Shown here: piece after piece, positions 22,950 to 30,868 of the stretch | How positions within the stretch are numbered: the first letter of the stretch is position 1 | How the letters are laid out: every line of letters starts with the position of its first letter | Origin: Lingula anatina | Lineage: Eukaryota > Brachiopoda > Lingulata > Lingulida > Lingulidae | Direction: 5' to 3' | NCBI RefSeq assembly: GCF_001039355.2 | Contig: NW_019775816.1 | Location: 1-30,868, forward strand | DNA: 30,868 nt | Made by a program: the position numbers and the translations under genes | The notes under the pieces: model-generated | Told to the model about the DNA's origin: nothing | Database searches by the model: none | What the model saw: the letters and a program-made list of their open reading frames with translations, nothing else

Positions 22950-23591
22950 CATTGTAGAAGGTAGGGAATACCTTTTGCATTACGTATGATTGGCCTTATT
23001 TTTTTAGTGTGATGCGTTATTTGAGCCCAATATTCTGCGTGAAATGTAATTCAGGTACTTCTTTGTTCTGGGTTACTGGTATAAATGTATCAACTTGATT
23101 CGCGATTTACCCTTCCAAATCTACAGGATTCGTGAAAACGTTTAATAAGGATAACAGGAATTTGTTCTAGAACGTTGCGAACTTTGCATCATGATTGTAA
23201 GGCGATCACTCACTAGAGATAAATACAACAAACTTTTCAAACAAGGAAGGTAGAAAAGTGGAAATGTGAGTAGTTCACTAGTTTACGGTTCAATTCGTAT
23301 AATGTATATATTATCACCTTAGTCTCTGTCACGGGAATCCTGACCAATGAGAATGGCTGAATATCTCTAAGCAGACACTTCCTGTCATTTAACACACAAA
23401 ATAAATTATTCTGGTAATGTTATAAGTTCTTTGCATTTCTGCAAGTACGGCAATTTTCTATCTTGATGAATGGTGATAGCTTTCTATTCCTTGTGATTGG
23501 TGATTGACCTGAATATTTCTTCGTGATTGGTGATTGACCTATTTTAATTCTTCATAATTGGTGATTAAGGGGGGGGGGGTATTCCCTACCC
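22950..23591. mobile_element. 642-bp insertion with inverted ends in copy 3 3' region
   Basis: It interrupts sequence that is continuous in the other copies ('gtctttgtaaggaatc'). TCTTTGTA occurs on both sides (22942-22949 and 23592-23599), consistent with an 8-bp target duplication as in hAT-type elements. Inverted termini contain GGTAGGGAATACC; the left one is preceded by about eight extra bases. It contains two direct copies of 'gtgattggtgattgacct' and a G run near the right end. No transposase is visible. Confidence 0.65.
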
Positions 23592-23657
23592 TCTTTGTAA
23601 GGAATCGCCATTTTGTAACATGGTAGCCAATGGGTATCTCAAGCACCACATGACTAA

Positions 23658-23866
23658 GACCCCATTTCCACATTTTTCTACTTTAGATGGACCTAACTCC
23701 CTGGGGGTTCATGCTAAATAGCTGTCAGATGAGCGGACGCCAAAGTTAATTACCCCCTTACAGCTTGTAGTAGGCAGGACGGACATTTAAGCTGGATTAT
23801 CTGACAGTAATCTAGTGAGACTCCCCGCGGGGATAGATCGATCTAAAAGCTCTGGGAATACAGCCT
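23658..23866. mobile_element. 209-bp MITE-like insertion in copy 3 3' region
   Basis: It splits 'gactaaaatgcag', which is intact in the other copies. It is flanked by TAA (23655-23657 and 23867-23869) and has imperfect ~15-bp inverted ends, GACCCCATTTCCACA and GGCTGTATTCCCAGA. A 3-bp TAA duplication suggests the PIF/Harbinger type, by inference. Confidence 0.6.
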
Positions 23867-23943
23867 TAAATGCAGTCAGATGGGAAGAAGAAACAGTAAA
23901 GCAGCAATCAGTAACATGCTACCTTTAGTCATTTCCAACATCA

Positions 23944-25007
23944 TTAGGCACGGCTACCAAAAATGATATCAGTGGTACTGAAATTTTGATGGTACCAATA
24001 GCGGTCGCATGCACTAACAAATTCCTCTGCATCAAGGAAGCCATTTGCATTCTGATCAATAGCATCAAAAATTGGTTGAATCTTAGCTGTGTTTCGATAA
24101 ACAAAAAGGAATTTGGAATACTCATCTACTGTCCACTTGCCATCGCAGTCAATATCAAATATGCCAAACACATTTGATGAGATTTCAGCGACCTCCTCTG
24201 TTGAAATAGGAATGTCTATCTCAGATTCTTGAAGAAAGTCTCCCAACGTAATGTTTGTTTTATAGTTTGTGTATTTGTTTGACCACCAGACCCGAAAGCC
24301 ATTGGAAAACATACCATTCACCGACATAGCTCTCCAAGATGGCAGAACTTTTTGAGCTCGTTTTGTTGTTAAACCAACAAGTTCCTCTTCAGTAACGATG
24401 CCATCTTCATCTACGTCAATGATGTCAAAGAATGCTTTGTAATTAGTAACCCAGTAGGAACTTAGTTTCGGTTGGTGTTCTAAAATATGAAGAAATGATC
24501 CGTCTTTCATATTAGGAGTTGATCTCTGGCTGGGATATATATTTTATATTTTGCAGGTTTATTATTTGTTTTAGATATGACATTTTCTTGCATGTATTTT
24601 GTTTGAATATTTGAAAACTATTTTTGAATAGGGTTTAAAATGGACATACAGTATGAGATGCTGTAATTGTTTTGAACAGGTGAATTATTTTTCTTAGAAA
24701 TGACATTGATTATGCCAAATAAAAATTGGCTTTATGAAAAATTGGTTTCTTGATGTTGAGTCACCATCCAAGAAAAAAATCCTCTAGTTCAATGAAGTGA
24801 AACAGACTGAAAGGTCCCAGACCAGCAGAAAATTCCACCCCAACTCCCTGTATTTAAGAACCATATACTGCCTGCCTGACAATACTGTCTTAGCTTGTTT
24901 AACTAAACCAATGGATGCTTTTCTAGACCTACCTTCAAAATACTTGAAGAATCAACAGCAAGAACAGCAACCAGTAGGAGCAGACTTATCAGCTTAATGG
25001 ATGCCAT
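23944..25007 (-). CDS. SCP-like EF-hand protein, copy 3, frameshifted at the start of the main exon
   Basis: The signal-peptide exon 25007-24933 is intact (MASIKLISLLLL...SILK, donor GTAGGT). The EF-hand exon, with its stop at 23944, has one base fewer than the other copies just after the usual acceptor. CCGAAACTTTAGTTCC in copy 2 is CCGAAACTAAGTTCC here. With normal splicing at 24479/24480 the sixth codon is TAA. The rest is fully open with good EF loops (DVDEDGIVTEEE, DIDCDGKWTVDE, DQNANGFLDAEE). The open frame runs back through the old acceptor to an ATG at 24510 (188 residues) and further to an AG at about 24527, which would restore phase 0 with the leader exon. So this is a pseudogene, a sequencing error, a leaderless version, or a re-spliced gene. 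Confidence 0.6.
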
Positions 25008-25346
25008 TATTTTAAAGACTGACTTGCCAAGATTTCTAAAACAAGGGTATCAACAGAACTAAAAATATTAACAACTAGTATGAAAATGAACTATAATTAA
25101 GTCCATTTTTAAAAGAAATAATCAGGGTTCTCTTTTACACCTAATTACATCTACCACAAATATTAAACACAGTCTGGAATTGGTCTTATCTCAGTTGGGA
25201 ATATACAAAGCAGTGTGGCTTTACAAAGCTGTTACACATGTATTAATAGCACTACTACATGTAGCGAAAAGAGACAAAGCTAGGGTGCCATTTTCATAAT
25301 AGATATAATGATAAAATATCCCCCAAATGTTATTGAACAGTCCATG

Positions 25347-25433
25347 CCTTACCAGTTTTCTGTCCTACAGTTCTTAGGAGATTTGTGCCTTGACTGATGT
25401 GTGGCGTTTCTCGGAGGGTGGTGTATTTAAATA
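25347..25433 (-). promoter_or_regulatory. TATA-like promoter and first exon, EF-hand copy 3
   Basis: TATTTAAATA at 25424-25433, initiator-like site near 25395 and donor GTAAGG at 25352-25347. Sequence around it is nearly identical to 14993-15575. Confidence 0.45.
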
Positions 25434-26539
25434 CAATCACATTAAAATGTATTGCAGATAAAGTTTCCCATGTCACGTATTCTTGTCCCCTATTCCTTAT
25501 GTTATCAATCCTATTTTACCTGCAGGTTTCAAAGCCCACCTTTATCTAAGAAAATGTAAGTGCCAAACTACTGGTACATGTTTATGTGTGCTGAGGCTGA
25601 GTGTGCTGAGACCGAGACTGCCAATTGATGTATAGCTTCGGTGCACAGTTAACCTTCACTGTAGAATTGGTGCTCCATATTGCCGTTTCTTCACTCTGAG
25701 CAGGTAGGTAAAAAAAAGGCAGATCAGTGTCTATGGTGCACAGGTAGCACTCACTGTGGAAACTGTGCTGACTATTACAGCCTCTCTCCAGCATGAGGGG
25801 AGACCAACAGGCCCGTAGCCAGGGGGGGTTCAGGGGGTTCGAAAGAACTGCCCCTTTTGTCAGGAAAAGGTCCATCTTGGGTAAAATGTTATCTAGGTAC
25901 ACATAAGTTTCATTGTAAAAGGTCCACTTTGATAGGAAAAAAGACATTATGGGCCATGATCAGCAGCCACCTTATTCTCAGTGCACGGGCTGGAGAGACC
26001 CATAACACATTGCCTGGCTTCCAGGGTGAAGGTTACCAGCTGGTTGCAGTAAACCCTAATCTCTGATTGCCCTTTCCTCCATCCACTCCTGTTTCCCTCC
26101 ACTAAAATTATTCTAGTTTCTCAGTGTCAGAATCGATTTTGTAAAATGGTACTATTTTCTGGTGGCCAGAATGGTTTTTGAAAAATGAAGCTACATGTAT
26201 GTTCCGGTTGCCAAGTTTTTTTATTTAAAAGGACACCAGTTTTTGGTTGATTTAATCATAGATATTGATCTGCGGTCTTTTCGGTCTCTGCGATTTCGAG
26301 GCGGAGGCCATAATTAATATTGAGCATGGCTTTTGCAATGAAGGCACTGCAGACACTGATCAGAGGTTGGCAAGATAAAACTGTTACACACTGCACAGCT
26401 TCAGAGGTGAAAGCTGCCTTTGTGTAGACATTGATGGACAATTAACCCTTTTTCTGTCCGCTCCTTTTTCTCTCCACAAAAAACAATATGGTTGTTATTC
26501 CTATATTGAGAGAACCACATATCAAACAGGAGGATTTGT

Positions 26540-26545
26540 TTTATT
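26540..26545 (-). promoter_or_regulatory. Putative poly(A) signal of EF-hand gene copy 4
   Basis: Minus-strand AATAAA about 300 bases after the stop, as in copies 1 and 2. Confidence 0.5.
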
Positions 26546-26840
26546 CCACATATGATATACACTATAGCTAGCAGCTGTAAAGAGTTAAGACAATAATAAA
26601 AAACAAACAATAAATACCTCTCTATCATTACCATGACACAATTCAAGAAAAAACATGGAAAACAAGTTAGTGTGTGATATTTTGTGAAATTTGTCTTTGT
26701 AAGGAATCGCCATTGTACATGTATAACATGGTAGCCAATGGGTATCTCAAGCACCACATGGCTAAAATGCAATCAGATGGAAAGAAGAAACAGTAAAGCA
26801 GCAATCAGTAACATGCTACTTTGAGTCATTGCCAACATAA

Positions 26841-27935
26841 TTAGTCACGTCTGCCTAAAATGACATCAGTGGTGCTGAACTTTTGATGGTACCAATAGAG
26901 GTTGTATGCACTAACAAATTCTTCTGCATCAAGGAAGCCATTTGTGTTCTGATCAATTGCATCAAAAATTGGTTGAATCTCAGCTGTGTTGCGAAAAAGA
27001 AATAGGAATTTGGAATACTCATCTATGGACAACTTGCCATCGCAGTCAGTATCAAACGTGCCAAACATATTTGATGAGATTTCAGTGACCTCCTCTGTTG
27101 AAATAGTAATATCTATCTCAGACTCTTGAATAAAGTCTTCCAATGTAATGTTTGTTTTATAGTTTGTGTATTTGTTTGACCACCAGACCCGAAAGGCATT
27201 TGAAAACATACCATTCACCGCCATAGCTCTCCAAGAAGGCAGAACTTTTCTAGCTCGTTTTGTTGTTAAACCAACATATTCTTCCTTCGTAACGATGCCA
27301 TCTTCATCAACATCAATGATATCAAAGAATGCTTTGTACTTGGTAACCCAGTAGGAACTAAACTTTCGGTTGGTGTTCTAAAATATGAAGAAATGATCCT
27401 TTATTGGCCAGCCATGTATGTCAATCTCATTAAGAGTTGGTCTCTGGCTATGATTTATATATCATATTATTCAGGTGTATTAATTATTTGTTTTAGATAT
27501 GATATTTTCTTGCATGTATTTTGTTTAAATATTTGAAAACTATTTTTGAATTGGATTTAAAATGGACATACAGGGTACAGCATGAGATGCTTTAATTGTT
27601 TTGAACAGGTGAATTATTTTTCTTAGAAATGACATTGATATTGGTTTTATTAAAAATCGGTTTCTTGTTTTGTTTATAAACATGTTGAGTTACCATCCAA
27701 GAAAAAATTCTCTAATTTAATGAAGTGAAACACACTTAAAGGTTACAAACCAGCAGAAAATTCCACCCCAACTCCCTGTACTTAAGAACCATATACTGCC
27801 TGCCTGACAATGCTGTCTTAGCTTGTTTCACTAAACAAGTGAACACTTTTCTGGACCTACCTTCAAAATACTTAAAGAATCAACAGCAAGAACAGCAACC
27901 AGTAAGAGTAGGCTTATCAGCTTAATGGATACCAT
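26841..27935 (-). CDS. Secreted SCP-like EF-hand protein, copy 4
   Basis: The CDS joins 27935-27861 (25 codons) to 27377-26841 (178 codons plus stop), 203 residues. The leader is MVSIKLISLLLLVAVLAV then DSLSILK; donor GTAGGT and acceptor TATTTTAG are intact. EF1 is DVDEDGIVTKEE, EF3 DTDCDGKLSIDE and EF4 DQNTNGFLDAEE, all with calcium-ligand residues; EF2 is degenerate. The NIT sequon is kept. The intron is a little longer than in copies 1 and 2 and has small indels. It is an intact coding copy with its own promoter near 28407-28488. Confidence 0.85.
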
Positions 27936-28400
27936 TATTTTAAAGTCTGACTTGCCAAGATTTCTAAAACAAGGGAATCAACAGAACTAAAAAATTAACA
28001 ATTAGTATGAAATATAAACTATAATTAAGTCCATTTTTAAAAGAAATAATCAGGGTTCTCTTTTACACCTAATTACATCTACCACAAATATTAAACACAC
28101 TTATAAGTAATAATAATAATGATAAGAAATAGAATACATTTATTATAACTCAAGTCACTTGAGTTGTACATTTAAAAGAGGAGAATTCCTAGCTGATATT
28201 AAACATTTATGCCAGATCTTTATGAATCTCTTCAGTCATGAATTTTTTTTATCTCAGTAAGGAAATTGACAAAGCAATGTGGCTCTACAAAGCTGTTACA
28301 CATGTAGTTATCGATTACAAACAAAGAGACAAAGGGTGCCATTTTCATAATAGATATAATGATAAAATATCATCCCCCAAATGTTATTGAACACTCCATG

Positions 28401-28488
28401 CCTTACCGGTTTTTCTGTCCTACAGTTCTTAGGAGATTTGTGCCTTGACTGATGTGTGGCGTTTCTCGGAGGGTGGTGTATTTAAATA
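28401..28488 (-). promoter_or_regulatory. TATA-like promoter and first exon, EF-hand copy 4
   Basis: TATTTAAATA at 28479-28488, initiator-like site near 28450 and donor GTAAGG at 28406-28401, as in the other copies. Confidence 0.45.
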
Positions 28489-29152
28489 CACTATCATATT
28501 GAAATGTATTCCAGATAAAATTGCTTTGTCACGTACTATTGTCCCCTATTCCTCATGTTATCAATCCTATTTTACCTGCAGGTTTCAAAGCCCACCTTTA
28601 TGTAATAAAATGTAAGCGCCAAACTACATGGTCATATGGGCTGAGACCGAGTGTGCTGAGACCAAGACGTCAGCCAGTTGATGTGTAGCCTCAGTGCACA
28701 GTTAGCCTTCACTGCAGAATTGGTGCTCCATATTAATATTGCGGTTCCTTCCCTTTGAGCGGGTAGGCAAAAAATAAAAAAATTAAAAAATAAAAATAAA
28801 AAGCCAGATCAGTGTCTATGGTGCACAGGTAGCACTTACTGTGGAAACTGTGCTGACTATTACAGTCTCTTTCCAGTGTGCGAGGAGCTCAGGCCAATAT
28901 GGTTGCCAATCATTGTTTGCAATTTAATTATATAATATCCTAGGCTTGGAGAGAGATTTAAGACCCCAGGGTGTCTCACTAGGCTGGGTGAGAGATTTCA
29001 GACCCCAGGAACGAGTGTGCTGAGACCAAGATGTCCGCCAGTTGATGTGTAGCTTCGGTGCACAGTAAACCTTCAGGGTAGAATTGGTGCTCCATATTGC
29101 GCTTTCTTCCCTCTGAGCCGGTAGGCAAAAAAAAGAGTACCGGAACGCAGCC

Positions 29153-29250
29153 CTACTATAGAACCTTCGGACCAATGAAACCCTTGATTAAAAAACCAAT
29201 GAAAATGTTATCATTTTTCAGACCAATGAACCTTTAGTCTATCGAGAAGC
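29153..29250. repeat. Dispersed repeat with 'accttcggaccaatgaacc' motif, copy 2
   Basis: It matches 22170-22310 and is followed by a C-rich stretch ('gaccccccctgacc') that also ends the minisatellite blocks at 14870 and 15858. Confidence 0.55.
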
Positions 29251-29670
29251 CCTCGGCAAGACATAGGCTGGACCCCCCCTGACCCCCCTGACCCCCCCCC
29301 CCCCAAATCTGCCTCTGTAGCATCAGAACTGATTTTGTAAAATGACACTAGTTTCTGGTTGCTAGAATTTTTTTTAAATCTTTAACGAAGCTAGTTTCTG
29401 GATGTCAGAGTTTTTTTTTTCTTTTTTTTTTTTTTAACAAGGCTAGTTTCTGGTTGCCAAGTTTGTTTTTTAAAAAGGACACTGGTTATTGGTTGATTTA
29501 ATCATAGACACTGGTCTATAGTCTCTTCGGCCTCTGTGTGTGGTGGAGAGAGGCCTCAATATTGGGCATGGCCTATAGACAGTGAAGGCTACAATTTAAT
29601 GCAGACACTGATCATAGGTTATCTCGGTCGAAGCCTCAGCGCATAGTGAATTGAAACTGTTACACACTGT

Positions 29671-30703
29671 CAGCCATTCCACGAAAAAGGGTACAATTCT
29701 GAATAATACCTGTCGCAGCTTATTTTCGGTAGTAAAAGCATCTGTAATTTAGCTTTTTTTTAGCCTTTTTTAGCAGGACCCGATGTGTTCTAGTTAATAA
29801 ACAACAATTAATATAGTACCACTTGCTTTGACGGGAACCCCGGGGGTCTATATGCCGCAAAAAGCACGATTTCGACGTGTCGCTTCGGTATTATAGCTGA
29901 TTTGCCACAAGAAAAAGTTTATATTTTCCCGTATTTTAGTGTTTTTAGTCCTCAACTAATTTGAATTCATGTTTCTTTTTATCATACATGGTGTTCTCTG
30001 TCGAATTTGTTGGTTAGTTACGTCACTGTCATAGTCAAATCAATGTCGCTCAGTAACCCCTAACCTCCGTAACGCTTTTTTAAGTCAGTGTAAGAATAAA
30101 AGAAAATTCTCTTAAATGGCCTTCATGTGCATTTTTCAAACTCTTAATACATGAAGTTTAATAAAACAGTGCTATTTGTTAATTTTGAATGATGCGTTCC
30201 ATCATAGAATATGTTAACTCACAAAAGTCGGGGTGTCGCATTTAAGAGCCTAACCTCAGTAACGGACCAAATTTGAAGAAAATGTTGCTTTAGAAAGTTA
30301 AAAACATCATTTTTGTTAAGCAAGGACCAACTTCTTCCTAAAAAATTCGTTCAATAGTTATGCAAAGTTATCCCGAGGATAAAAACTGATAAAGAGTGCG
30401 TGTCACCTTATATCCGTTATGCAAACCTCCGTTACGAAATAAGTTAATTGTTATAAAAATGACTGTTAATACTTTAAAACGTTATTTCTGTGGTTTTGTG
30501 AGTTAGTTCTGATCATAGAAGTAGTTCTACTTCTATGTTCTGATGTAGTATGCATTCATACCGCTTGCTGTTAAAGACATTACCCCGTATTAATATAGAT
30601 ATAAAATATACATATAGCTGATAATTCTATCAAGATAAGCTAACCATTTAAGTTTTTACTCGAGTTTGCTATAAAATCGAGGGTAAATCGTGATTTGTTT
30701 TTA
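29671..30703. other. Unrecognised AT-rich sequence with a recurring short motif
   Basis: No gene is supported. The motif AACCTC(C/A)GT(A/T)ACG occurs at about 30062, 30252 and 30424. A 10-bp perfect-stem hairpin (catagaagta / tacttctatg) lies at 30514-30537. The left edge coincides with the break of the EF-hand repeat unit. Confidence 0.4.
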
Positions 30704-30868
30704 TGTACAGACACAGATGTGTCTGTACATATAGCCATCACCTGCGTCTGTCGTCGCCGTCGTTGCCGTCGCCGTGCACTTTTACGATAACATGATAAGT
30801 GGAAAACCGTTTTTTCTTTTGGCTTGAAAGTTACAGAACGGATGAATATTCATAATAAGCAGGTCAAG
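30704..30868 (+). mobile_element. Hairpin-ended element, copy 3, cut by the window edge
   Basis: The palindrome at 30704-30729 is followed by 'tatagccatcacctgcgtc', 'cgtcgccgt' and the first tandem unit, with 'cttttggcttgaaa' and 'gatgaatattcataat'. It continues beyond the window. Confidence 0.65.

Larger units (their letters stand above)
11515..29670. repeat. Tandem array of EF-hand gene units (four units and a fifth remnant)
   Basis: Each unit holds, in plus-strand order: 'gtttctggttgcc' blocks, the 3' region, the two coding exons, the promoter, the block 'tttcaaagcccacctttat', a 'gcttcggtgcacag' segment and a variable minisatellite edge. Units are roughly 11515-14991, 15980-18740, 22330-25925 and 25929-29330. 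A remnant at 29330-29670 keeps only the 'ggttgatttaatcata' end and breaks off after 'ctgttacacactg'. Unit 2 to 3 is interrupted by the hairpin element at 19243. Confidence 0.7.

Noticed and set aside
24510-24510. ATG at 24510 as the true start of EF-hand copy 3
   Set aside because: The other three copies read this region as intron and use a separate leader exon. The ATG is open only because of the one-base deletion. It is kept as a possibility in the findings, not as the annotated start.
25582-25947. Minus-strand ORF of 121 residues, shared with 15237-15557
   Set aside because: Its conservation is explained by the near-identical DNA of the duplicated unit. Other units break the frame, and it overlaps repeat-edge sequence rather than an exon.

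Overview
This is a window of AT-rich animal nuclear DNA with spliced genes, long introns, consensus GT/AG junctions and many transposon-like repeats. Frequent ACATGTA words, phase-1 EGF exons and the repeat types suggest a marine invertebrate, either a mollusc or a non-vertebrate deuterostome. I cannot fix the species. No bacterial operon, CRISPR array, tRNA or rRNA is visible.

Layout. (1) 95-1912, plus strand: the last four exons of a SABATH-like SAM-dependent methyltransferase, whose 5' end lies outside the window. (2) 1996-4605: non-coding repeats, including an 833-bp foldback element with a 4-bp target duplication and a 0.6-kb direct duplication split by an N. (3) 4872-11186, plus strand: a protein kinase-like domain in five exons, then a 12-nt microexon that joins it in frame to five complete EGF repeats and a partial sixth. 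A hairpin-ended element carrying ~161-bp tandem repeats sits in the intron before the microexon. (4) 11515-29670: a tandem array of about 3.5-kb units, each with one minus-strand gene for a small secreted EF-hand protein of the sarcoplasmic calcium-binding protein (SCP) type. There are four gene copies. Each has a TATA-like promoter, a non-coding first exon, a signal-peptide exon, a single exon for the EF-hand body and a poly(A) signal. Copy 3 has a frameshift and two insertions in its 3' region. A second and a third copy of the hairpin/161-bp element lie at 19243 and at the right edge. (5) 29670-30700: unrecognised sequence.

The EGF chain is cut in the middle of a repeat at 11186, and no continuing plus-strand exon was found. 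The EF-hand array therefore lies either inside a large intron of that gene on the opposite strand, or next to a truncated or misassembled gene. Each of the three single Ns lies at the edge of a duplicated block, which suggests scaffold joins of allelic or overlapping contigs. Copy number near those points should be treated with caution.
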